DNA from: an uncultured Paracoccaceae bacterium
Lineage (GTDB): Bacteria > Pseudomonadota > Alphaproteobacteria > Rhodobacterales > Rhodobacteraceae
Length of the DNA stretch: 5,149 bases
NCBI GenBank assembly: GCA_937900975.1
Contig: CALCPC010000299.1
Coordinates: 1-5,149, forward strand
Reading direction: 5' to 3'
Under the pieces are notes generated by a model. The model had not been told where the DNA came from. It made no database searches and saw only the letters and a list, made by a program, of their open reading frames with translations. Positions 1 through 5,149 of the stretch are shown in pieces. The number at the start of each line of letters is the position of its first letter. The first letter of the stretch is position 1. Both the position numbers and the translations under genes were made by a program.

Positions 1-111
1 GGCAAAGACGCAGGAACTTCGCGCCCTACCGAGGGTGGGAACGCGACCTTCGCCCTGGCGCGGCGCATCCGACGCGCAGACCCAAGCGGATTGCCCCTGC
101 AAGTCGGTTGA
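1..111 (+). other. Possible tail of an upstream gene; not identified
   Basis: All three forward frames are open from the left edge. Frame 1 stops at 109-111 (TGA), frame 2 at 116-118 (TAG) and frame 3 at 180-182 (TAA). Frame 1 has the more protein-like composition (Gly, Ala, Asp, moderate Arg) and ends in residues ADPSGLPLQVG. Frame 3 is very arginine-rich and looks non-coding. No domain or conserved motif is recognisable in any of them. In related Rhodobacterales clusters a motB-type gene often lies just before flgE, but these residues do not show the conserved end of an OmpA-like domain, so I do not assign them. The stretch may equally be non-coding. Confidence 0.2.
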
Positions 112-167
112 ATTTTAGCGGACTTTCGGCGCGGTTTTGGGCGAGACGTCCGCGTCCGCCAATACGG

Positions 168-182
168 TTAGTCTCATCTTAA
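168..182 (+). promoter_or_regulatory. Putative CtrA binding site upstream of flgE
   Basis: The sequence TTAGTCTCATCTTAA fits the CtrA full-site consensus TTAA-N7-TTAA with exact 7-base spacing and one mismatch (G for the last A of the first half). It ends 56 bp before the flgE start, in the only sizeable non-coding stretch of the window. CtrA is the response regulator that controls flagellar genes in many alphaproteobacteria, including members of the Rhodobacterales. TTAA tetramers are scarce in this GC-rich window; the others I noticed (about 2887 and 3179) lie inside genes without a correctly spaced partner. The match is seen in the sequence; its function is inferred. No convincing sigma-28 or sigma-54 promoter was found nearby. 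Confidence 0.5.
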
Positions 183-185
183 GGG

Positions 186-232
186 CTGGTCCCCATACCC
201 GACAGCGCAAGCACGGGACACCAGAAGGGACC
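186..232 (+). promoter_or_regulatory. Leader inverted repeats with two alternative 3' arms
   Basis: The 5' arm CTGGTCCC (186-193) can pair in two ways. CTGGT pairs with ACCAG (220-224) while CCC pairs with GGG (215-217), leaving a 2-base bulge and a loop of about 21 bases. Alternatively GGTCCC (188-193) pairs perfectly with GGGACC (227-232), which would bury the AAGGGA Shine-Dalgarno at 225-230. The pairings are exclusive. They are short and may be chance in GC-rich DNA, and they matter only if transcription begins upstream of about position 186. Confidence 0.25.
223..230 (+). promoter_or_regulatory. Ribosome binding site of flgE
   Basis: AGAAGGGA lies 8 bases before the ATG at 239. It is the only purine-rich block in the right place and supports that ATG as the start, in agreement with the conserved FlgE N terminus that begins there. 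Confidence 0.6.
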
Positions 233-238
233 TGACCT

Positions 239-1546
239 ATGAGTATATCCTCTTCGTTGAACGCCGGCGTAAGCGGGCTCAACGCGAACGCCAGTGCGCT
301 CGGCACCATTTCCGACAACATCGCGAACTCTGGGACCTTCGGTTATAAACGCGCCGACGTGGATTTCTCTTCGGTCGTGATTTCCGAGACCGAAGGGGCC
401 TATTCTGCGGGCGGTGTGACGGTCGATCCCTATCGGGAAGTGGACGGACGCGGGTCCTTGGTCTCGACATCGAACTCCACAGACCTTGCGGTCGGTGGGC
501 AAGGGATGCTGCCGGTGACGACGTCGTCCGCGGTCGATGACAACGATCCGGACCCCCCCTTGATGCTGGTCTCCACCGGCTCTTTCCGCACGGATGAAGA
601 CGGGTATCTCGTCTCGGAAAGCTGTCTGGTGCTGATGGGTTTCCCCGCCGATGCCAACGGCAATATCCCCAATGTGCCCCGTGATAGCGCCGAGGGTCTG
701 GTGCCGGTCCAGATCAACCAAAACCAGTTCGCCTCAGAACCGACGACAGAGATGTCGATTGGCGCCAACTTGCCCTCCGAGGCGACGGATTCCACCGATC
801 CCATCGGTGGCACGCCCTATACCCTGGATGTCGCCTATATCGACAATGTCGGCGGGACCGAGACGCTGACCTTCACCTTCACCCCGAACGCGACCGATCC
901 GCAATCCAATGAATGGACCGCGACGCTGACCGACAGTGCCTTGGGCGCGACGGTGGGGGAATTCACGATCCTTTTCGACAACAGTTCCAACACGGGCGGG
1001 TCGATTTTTTCCGTGAATACGGCCGGGGCCTTCGGGGAAAGCTATGATCCCAACACCGGGATCGCCGACATTACCGTCGGGCGCGGCCCGATCGCGGTGA
1101 ATATCGGTGCGACCGGCACCGATGACGGGCTGACGCAACTCGATGCGGAGTTTGCGCCGACCAACATCACCAAAAACGGCGCGGCCGTGGGCACATTGAC
1201 TTCGATCGAAGTGGACGAGAATGGGTTCCTCGAAGGCGCCTATGACAACGGGTTCACGCAAACCCTGTACCAGATCCCGCTGGCCGATGTGCCGAACCCC
1301 AACGGGCTGACCGCCGTCGACAACCAGGCCTTCATGATCTCGGCCGATAGCGGTCCGTTCTACCTTTGGGACGCGGGCAAAGGCCCAACGGGGGAGATCA
1401 TTGGCTTTGCGCGGGAGGAATCCACCGCAGACATCGCGGCGGAACTGACGCGACTGATCCAGACCCAGCGCGCCTATTCCTCCAACGCCACCGTGATCCG
1501 AACGGTGGATGAGATGCTGCTGGAAACCACCAACCTGAAACGCTAA
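239..1546 (+). CDS. flgE: Flagellar hook protein FlgE
   Basis: Hook subunit, 435 residues. It is exported by the flagellar type III system and polymerises on the distal rod into the universal joint that passes torque to the filament. The N-terminal rod/hook domain is clear: SLNAGVSGLNANASALGTIS followed by DNIANSGTFGYKR (residues 6-38), then the block TDLAVGGQGMLPV (81-93) and the hook pattern TGSFRTDEDGYLV...LMGFPAD (113-138). A variable, Thr/Asp/Gly-rich central part (about 160-310) matches the outer hook domain. The LYQIPLADVPNPNGL segment (343-357) and the C-terminal coiled-coil domain with ELTRLIQTQRAYSSNATVIR (402-421) and DEMLLETTNL are typical of FlgE rather than FlgF or FlgG. It is slightly longer than the E. 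coli protein (about 400 residues). It has four lysines, one cysteine (C129) and no histidine. It is the first gene of the apparent flgEKLI operon, behind a CtrA-like site. Identification is by motif reading. Confidence 0.93.
   Translation: MSISSSLNAGVSGLNANASALGTISDNIANSGTFGYKRADVDFSSVVISETEGAYSAGGVTVDPYREVDGRGSLVSTSNSTDLAVGGQGMLPVTTSSAVDDNDPDPPLMLVSTGSFRTDEDGYLVSESCLVLMGFPADANGNIPNVPRDSAEGLVPVQINQNQFASEPTTEMSIGANLPSEATDSTDPIGGTPYTLDVAYIDNVGGTETLTFTFTPNATDPQSNEWTATLTDSALGATVGEFTILFDNSSNTGGSIFSVNTAGAFGESYDPNTGIADITVGRGPIAVNIGATGTDDGLTQLDAEFAPTNITKNGAAVGTLTSIEVDENGFLEGAYDNGFTQTLYQIPLADVPNPNGLTAVDNQAFMISADSGPFYLWDAGKGPTGEIIGFAREESTADIAAELTRLIQTQRAYSSNATVIRTVDEMLLETTNLKR
553..559 (+). repeat. Homopolymer tract of seven C inside flgE
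   Basis: Seven consecutive C encode the end of Asp105 and Pro106-Pro107 in an acidic, proline-containing linker (DDNDPDPP, 100-107). It is the longest mononucleotide run I found in the window. Gain or loss of one base would disrupt the hook protein early. In this assembly the frame is intact. Confidence 0.7.
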
Positions 1547-1554
1547 GCGCTTAG
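1543..1554. repeat. 12-bp perfect palindrome over the flgE stop codon
   Basis: CTAAGCGCTTAG is fully self-complementary and includes the flgE TAA stop (1544-1546). No T-run follows, so it is not an intrinsic terminator. It sits just before the flgK Shine-Dalgarno. It could be a protein-binding site or a weak mRNA stem, or chance. Confidence 0.5.
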
Positions 1555-1556
1555 AC

Positions 1557-1566
1557 GGAGGGGGAG
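1557..1566 (+). promoter_or_regulatory. Strong ribosome binding site of flgK
   Basis: GGAGGGGGAG ends 6 bases before the ATG at 1573. It is the strongest Shine-Dalgarno in the window and lies in the only intergenic gap of the cluster longer than 3 bp. flgK may therefore be translated independently of flgE rather than by coupling. Confidence 0.7.
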
Positions 1567-1572
1567 CGGACC

Positions 1573-3042
1573 ATGACCAGCCAGACCACATCGCTGAACA
1601 CGGCCCTAACCGGGCTGAACGCGGCGACGACACAGACCGAGATCATCGCCAACAACATCGCAAACGCCCTGACACCGGGCTACGCGGCGCAGTCGGTGGA
1701 ACTGTCCTCTGCGATTGTCGAGGGCGAGGGCGCGGGCGTGGCCGTCGTGGGGCTGACATTGGCCGCCGATCCGGTGACGACCGCGAACCGGCGCGCCTCC
1801 GACACCGCGCTTGGCTACACCTCCGTCATGCAGGAGGCGCAGACCGCGCTTGCCAACGCCATCGGCACGCCGGATGTCGATGGCTCGTTGGCCGATTACG
1901 CCGTTGCGTTCGAGACCGCGCTTGTCGCGGCCTCGAACGATCCTGCGGCGACGGCAAACCTGACCAATCTGGCGAACGCGGCCGGCGACTATGCCAACGC
2001 GATCAACACCGCCGCCGACGATGTGCGTGCGGTCCGGCAGCAGGCCGACAGCGACATCGCGCGGATGGTCGATGATATCAACGGGATCCTGTCGGAGGTT
2101 GAGCGGCTGAATGGCGAGATCCAGGCCGCCGAGGCGACAGGCGGAGAAACGGCGCCGCTGGTCAATCAACGCGACCTGCAGGTCGATGCCCTGTCCGAAT
2201 ACATGCCGATCCAGATTTTTCCGCGCGACAACAATGGTATCGCGCTGTACACCACCGGCGGCGGGCTGCTTTTGGATGGGGAGGCCGTGGAGCTTGGGTT
2301 CGATCCCACGCCCGTGATCACCCCGGACATGACGCTGACCGGCGGCGGGTTGTCGCCCTTGACCATCGATGGCGACCCGGTGGTGATCGGCGATGGGTCG
2401 GGCGTTGGGCAATATGACGGCGGCGCGCTTTCGGCGAGCTTTGAAGTGCGCGACGTCACCACCCCTGCGGTCAACACCACGCTCGACGCGCTGGCCGAGG
2501 ATTTGATCCTGCGTTTTGAGGATCCCGCCGTCGATCCGACGCTGAACCCCGGCGATGCCGGGCTGTTCACCGATGGCGGCAACGCGCTAAACCCCGCCGA
2601 CACTGTGGGCCTTGCGGCCGATCTTTCGCTCAACGCCGCCGTCGATCCCGCGCAGGGCGGCGCGGTTTGGCGCCTGCGCGACGGTATCAATGCGGCCGCC
2701 CCGGGCGATGTCGGCAACCCCACGATCCTGAACAATCTGGTCGTCGCCGCGCAAGCGCCGGTGACGCCACCGGCGCAGACGGGGGTTGTCACGGCCGTGT
2801 CCATGACCGGTTTCGCGATTGAGTTCTCAAGCGAAGTTGCCACGGATCAGCTGAGTGCCGATGCCGCGCTGAGCTATGAGAGCAACCTTAATCTGCCGCT
2901 GCGCCAATCCGAAAGCTCGGTTGTCGGTGTCAACACCGATGCCGAGTTGCAGAACCTGATCCTGGTCGAACAGGCCTATGCCGCCAATGCCCGGGTGATC
3001 AGCGTCATCGACGAACTTTTCGACATTCTTCTGAGGATCTGA
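1573..3042 (+). CDS. flgK: Flagellar hook-associated protein 1 FlgK (hook-filament junction)
   Basis: First junction protein between hook and filament, 489 residues, exported by the flagellar type III system with FlgL. The N-terminal helix carries the axial-family pattern SLNTALTGLNAATTQTEIIA, NNIANALTPGY (7-37). Helical, Ala-rich segments follow to about 210, including the FlgK-typical region DINGILSEVERLNGEI (168-183) and NQRDLQVDALSEY (198-210). A variable beta-rich domain spans about 211-410. The C terminus has the FlgK signature VNTDAELQNLILVEQAYAAN (453-472) and ends VIDELFDILLRI. It is shorter than E. coli FlgK (547 residues), with the reduction apparently in the variable middle. The usual PGYSRQ motif reads PGYAAQ. 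By hand count it has no Lys, Cys or His, with 64 acidic residues against 15 Arg, so it is very acidic. It lies 26 bp after flgE and 3 bp before flgL, in the usual flgK-flgL pairing. Confidence 0.93.
   Translation: MTSQTTSLNTALTGLNAATTQTEIIANNIANALTPGYAAQSVELSSAIVEGEGAGVAVVGLTLAADPVTTANRRASDTALGYTSVMQEAQTALANAIGTPDVDGSLADYAVAFETALVAASNDPAATANLTNLANAAGDYANAINTAADDVRAVRQQADSDIARMVDDINGILSEVERLNGEIQAAEATGGETAPLVNQRDLQVDALSEYMPIQIFPRDNNGIALYTTGGGLLLDGEAVELGFDPTPVITPDMTLTGGGLSPLTIDGDPVVIGDGSGVGQYDGGALSASFEVRDVTTPAVNTTLDALAEDLILRFEDPAVDPTLNPGDAGLFTDGGNALNPADTVGLAADLSLNAAVDPAQGGAVWRLRDGINAAAPGDVGNPTILNNLVVAAQAPVTPPAQTGVVTAVSMTGFAIEFSSEVATDQLSADAALSYESNLNLPLRQSESSVVGVNTDAELQNLILVEQAYAANARVISVIDELFDILLRI
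3033..3037 (+). promoter_or_regulatory. Ribosome binding site of flgL, within the flgK end
   Basis: GAGGA lies 8 bases before the ATG at 3046 and inside the last codons of flgK. It favours this start over the in-frame ATG at 3061 (Met6), which has no purine-rich block at a suitable distance. The position fits translational coupling to flgK. Confidence 0.5.
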
Positions 3043-3045
3043 CCC

Positions 3046-4056
3046 ATGTTCATCGCGCCTATGTCCGACCTCAGCTATAACCAGATGCAGCAGAACTCTG
3101 CCTCGACACTGCGCCTGTCGCTCCAGGCCGCCGGGTATGAGATGTCGACCGGCCTCAGCGCCAATCTGGTGGAGGCGCTTAACGGCAATGTGGGGGAGGT
3201 TTACGAGATTGACCTTGCGCTCAAGCTTTTGGATCAGCACAGCACCAGCATGACATTCGGCGCCAACCGCGCCGCGACGACACAAACGGCGCTTGGCAAC
3301 GCGCTCGATGCGCTTGGCACTGTCGGGATCGATCTTGAGGGTGCTGTCGCGATCGAGGATATGGTGTCGGCTGGTCTTTTCGCCGCGTCGACCGAGCAGA
3401 TGCTTGAAACGGTCGTCGGATCCTTCAACACCACATATGCCGGGCGGTACCTCTTTGCGGGGGCCGCGGAAACCACGCAACCGCTGGACCCCGCGGCTGA
3501 CATCATTGAAGACATCGTCGCGCTGATCGATGCCGCCCCCGACGCCACCACAGCGCTGGCGGATATCGATTTCTATTTTGATGATCCGACCGGCGGGTTT
3601 CAGACGACCATCTACAATGGCTCGGCCGAGGATGCCGCCGGCATCCTGACGCCGGACGGCAACCGCATCGACTATGCCGTGCGTGCGGATGACGGGGCGG
3701 TGAAAGATCTTCTAAAGGGCCTCGCCACCGCCGCGGCCTTTGGGCATTCGACAATGCCGGGCATGCCGGGTGCGGATGCCGAAATCCTCGGCGCGTCGGC
3801 GCAATCCATCCGCGATGCCGAACAGGATCTGATCGCTGTCCGCACCGATCTCGGTTTCGCCGAGGAAAACATCGCCGTCACGCAAACACTCATAACGGCC
3901 GAGGTTGGCGCCTTACAACTCGCCAAGCTAGAGCTTGTCGGCGTCGACGCTTTCGACGCCTCGGTCCGCTTTGCCGATATCGAGAACCAGTTGAACGCGC
4001 TTTACACCGTCACGGCCCGCGTCTCGAACCTGACCTTCACCAATTTTTTGAGGTGA
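3046..4056 (+). CDS. flgL: Flagellar hook-associated protein 3 FlgL (hook-filament junction)
   Basis: Second junction protein, 336 residues, lying between FlgK and the flagellin filament; a flagellin homologue. The N-terminal helix (SYNQMQQNSASTLRLSLQ, 10-27, then AAGYEMSTGL, 28-37) matches the flagellin/FlgL opening. The strongest signature is FNTTYAGRYLFAGAAETTQPL (127-147, F and L outermost), equivalent to the N..Y.GRYLFAG motif of FlgL. A variable domain spans about 150-240, and the C-terminal helices end in ENQLNALYTVTARVSNLTF then TNFLR (313-336), the usual FlgL finish. The common SG.....PSDDP loop after the first helix is replaced by STGLSANLVEALNGNV (34-49), so the protein is a divergent alphaproteobacterial form. 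The small size and lack of further variable domains fit FlgL better than flagellin, as does its place right after flgK. There are two His, four Lys and no Cys. Confidence 0.9.
   Translation: MFIAPMSDLSYNQMQQNSASTLRLSLQAAGYEMSTGLSANLVEALNGNVGEVYEIDLALKLLDQHSTSMTFGANRAATTQTALGNALDALGTVGIDLEGAVAIEDMVSAGLFAASTEQMLETVVGSFNTTYAGRYLFAGAAETTQPLDPAADIIEDIVALIDAAPDATTALADIDFYFDDPTGGFQTTIYNGSAEDAAGILTPDGNRIDYAVRADDGAVKDLLKGLATAAAFGHSTMPGMPGADAEILGASAQSIRDAEQDLIAVRTDLGFAEENIAVTQTLITAEVGALQLAKLELVGVDAFDASVRFADIENQLNALYTVTARVSNLTFTNFLR
4050..4056 (+). promoter_or_regulatory. Ribosome binding site of flgI over the flgL stop
   Basis: GAGGTGA contains the flgL stop (TGA, 4054-4056) and a GAGG core 4 bases before the flgI ATG at 4058. 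The spacing is short. With only one base between the genes, re-initiation by ribosomes finishing flgL is likely. The T6 run at 4044-4049 just upstream encodes part of flgL. Confidence 0.5.
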
Positions 4057-4057
4057 C

Positions 4058-5149
4058 ATGACCCTCCGCCACTGGGGACAGAACGTCCTTTTGCTGCTGG
4101 CCCTTCTGGCCTTGCCTGGGATTGCCGCAGCACAACAGGCCCGCATCAAGGATCTTGTCGAATTCGACGGGGTGCGCGGCAACGACCTGGTCGGCTACGG
4201 TCTGGTTGTCGGGCTCGACGGAACGGGCGACGGGCTTAGAAACTCACCCTTTACCGAGGAGGCGATGGTCAACCTTCTCGAACGGCTTGGCATCAACGTG
4301 ACCGGCGAGCAATTTCGCGCCCGCAATGTCGCCGCCGTTCTGGTGACCGGCGCGCTGCCCCCCTTTGGCCGAGCGGGCGGCAAGATCGACGTGACCGTGT
4401 CCACCATCGGCGCTGCGACCAGCCTTCTGGGCGGGACGCTGATCATGACGCCGATGAACGCCGCGGACGGACAGATTTATGCCGTTGCGCAAGGCTCTGT
4501 CATCGCGGGCGGCGCCACGGCAGAGGGCGACGGGGCCCAAGTGACGCAAGGGGTCCCAACATCCGGTGTCATTCCGGCCGGTGCGCGGATTGAGCGTGAG
4601 ATCGATTTCGCCCTCTCCGATATTTCGGTCATGCGGCTTGCGTTGCGCAATCCCGATTTCACGACCGCCAGCCGGATCGAACAGGCGATCAACACGCGAA
4701 TTGGCGGACGCATCGCGCGGATGCTGGATTCCGGCACCGTGCAGCTCGATCTCAGCCAGCCGGGGCTGCCAGGGCTGCCGCAGTTGATCAGCCTTCTCGA
4801 AAATGTGGAGGTTGCGCCCGCGCAAAAGGCGCGCGTCGTGGTCGATCAACGCTCGGGCACGATTGTGCTGGGCGCCGATGTTCGGATCAGCCGTGTCGCC
4901 GTCAGCCAGGGCAATCTGACGCTGCGGGTTCAGGAGCAACCGCTCGGCATCCAGCCCAACCCATTCGCGCCAGAGGGTCCGCCAATCATCCTGCCGCGCA
5001 CCGAGGCCGAGATCGAGGAGGAGCCTGGCATCGGCTTGGCTTTGGTCGAAGAGTCCGTCAGCCTGCCGCAGGTGATCGAGGGGCTGAACGCGCTGGGCGT
5101 CAGCCCGCGCGATATGATCGATATTTTGAAGGCAATCAAAGCCGCCGGC
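4058..5149 (+). CDS. flgI: Flagellar P-ring protein FlgI (3' end cut by the window)
   Basis: Builds the P ring, the periplasmic bushing around the distal rod in the peptidoglycan layer. There is an open frame of 364 codons without a stop to the window edge. It starts with a Sec signal peptide: Arg4/His5, a hydrophobic core V10-L19 and a likely cut after A25 (AAA|QQ). Conserved FlgI blocks follow in order: ARIKDL...GVRGNDLVGYGLVVGLDG then TGD (28-58), ERLGINV (75-81), the GG.I.V.VS.IG.A.SL.GG.L..TP segment (107-132), YAVAQGS (141-147), QVTQGVPTSG.IP.GA.IERE (161-181), VVDQRSGTIVLGADVRIS (261-278), GNLTLRVQE (285-293) and the terminal LPQVIEGLNALGVSPRDMID (337-356), then ILKAIKAAG. Family members usually end about 8-10 residues later, so almost the whole gene is present. 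No cysteine occurs in the visible part. It sits one base after flgL; in enterics flgI instead lies between flgH and flgJ. Confidence 0.95.
   Translation, partial: MTLRHWGQNVLLLLALLALPGIAAAQQARIKDLVEFDGVRGNDLVGYGLVVGLDGTGDGLRNSPFTEEAMVNLLERLGINVTGEQFRARNVAAVLVTGALPPFGRAGGKIDVTVSTIGAATSLLGGTLIMTPMNAADGQIYAVAQGSVIAGGATAEGDGAQVTQGVPTSGVIPAGARIEREIDFALSDISVMRLALRNPDFTTASRIEQAINTRIGGRIARMLDSGTVQLDLSQPGLPGLPQLISLLENVEVAPAQKARVVVDQRSGTIVLGADVRISRVAVSQGNLTLRVQEQPLGIQPNPFAPEGPPIILPRTEAEIEEEPGIGLALVEESVSLPQVIEGLNALGVSPRDMIDILKAIKAAG

Noticed and set aside
118..159. Inverted repeat GCGGAC (118-123) with GTCCGC (148-153 and 154-159) as a possible terminator of an upstream gene
   Set aside because: The arms are only 6 bp, the loop is over 20 bases, and the T-run (135-138) lies in the loop rather than after the stem.
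1..238. Sigma-28 or sigma-54 flagellar promoter before flgE
   Set aside because: No TAAA-N15-GCCGATAA or TGGCAC-N5-TTGC type match was found; the CtrA-like site is the only convincing regulatory motif.
1005..1010. T6 run in flgE (also T6 at 4044-4049 and C6 at 4358-4363) as slippage sites or terminator tails
   Set aside because: They are six bases only, inside intact coding frames, with no preceding GC-rich stem that would make a terminator.
734..1633. Long reverse-strand open frame (299 codons) opposite flgE
   Set aside because: It is Arg/Gly/His/Val-rich without motifs, lies antisense to a clearly identified FlgE, and is the usual by-product of high-GC codon use on the opposite strand.
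1606..2412. Reverse-strand open frame (268 codons) opposite flgK, with others at 2166-2843 and 2827-3480
   Set aside because: They have low-complexity Arg/Gly/His or Ser/Pro composition, no recognisable domain, and lie fully opposite conserved flagellar genes.
3061..3063. Alternative flgL start at Met6
   Set aside because: The ATG at 3046 has GAGGA at good spacing and fits the tight operon junction; the ATG at 3061 lacks a Shine-Dalgarno.
4244..4939. Reverse-strand open frame (231 codons) opposite flgI
   Set aside because: FlgI conservation explains this stretch completely; the antisense frame has shadow-type composition and no motif.
239..5149. A new defence system, mobile element or CRISPR hidden in the window
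   Set aside because: The four recognised flagellar genes fill nearly all of the sequence with gaps of 1-26 bp, and no repeats, transposase motifs or tRNA-like sequences are visible.

Overview
The window is a compact stretch of a flagellar gene cluster, all on the + strand. It reads flgE (hook), flgK (hook-filament junction 1), flgL (hook-filament junction 3), then flgI (P ring), which runs off the right edge. GC is high (roughly 60-65% by eye). The proteins are acidic and very poor in lysine. The order flgE-flgK-flgL-flgI differs from the enteric order flgBCDEFGHIJ-KL, with no flgFGHJ in between. Together with the sequence style of the proteins, this suggests an alphaproteobacterium of the Rhodobacterales (Rhodobacteraceae / roseobacter type). 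That placement is inference from protein character and gene order, not from a search.

Layout. Positions 1-238 hold no gene I can identify. Forward frames 1, 2 and 3 stay open from the left edge until stops at 109-111, 116-118 and 180-182, and one may be the tail of an upstream gene. The region contains a good match to the alphaproteobacterial CtrA recognition sequence (TTAG-N7-TTAA, 168-182), then a short leader with inverted repeats, and the flgE ribosome binding site. flgE (239-1546) is followed after 26 bp by flgK (1573-3042), after 3 bp by flgL (3046-4056), and after 1 bp by flgI (4058 to beyond 5149). The 26-bp gap carries a 12-bp perfect palindrome and a strong Shine-Dalgarno. The other junctions are so tight that one transcript with coupled translation is the simplest reading.

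How the genes work together. FlgE, FlgK and FlgL are axial proteins exported through the flagellar type III apparatus. FlgE polymerises into the hook, and FlgK and FlgL form the two adaptor layers between hook and filament. FlgI has a Sec signal peptide and forms the periplasmic P ring around the distal rod. The operon thus supplies a block of mid-to-late structural parts, plausibly switched on together by CtrA.

I see no new biological system, mobile element, RNA gene or CRISPR array. The points worth a second look are the CtrA-like site and the leader inverted repeats before flgE, a FlgK with no lysine, cysteine or histidine, a single cysteine in the hook protein, and a C7 tract in flgE.
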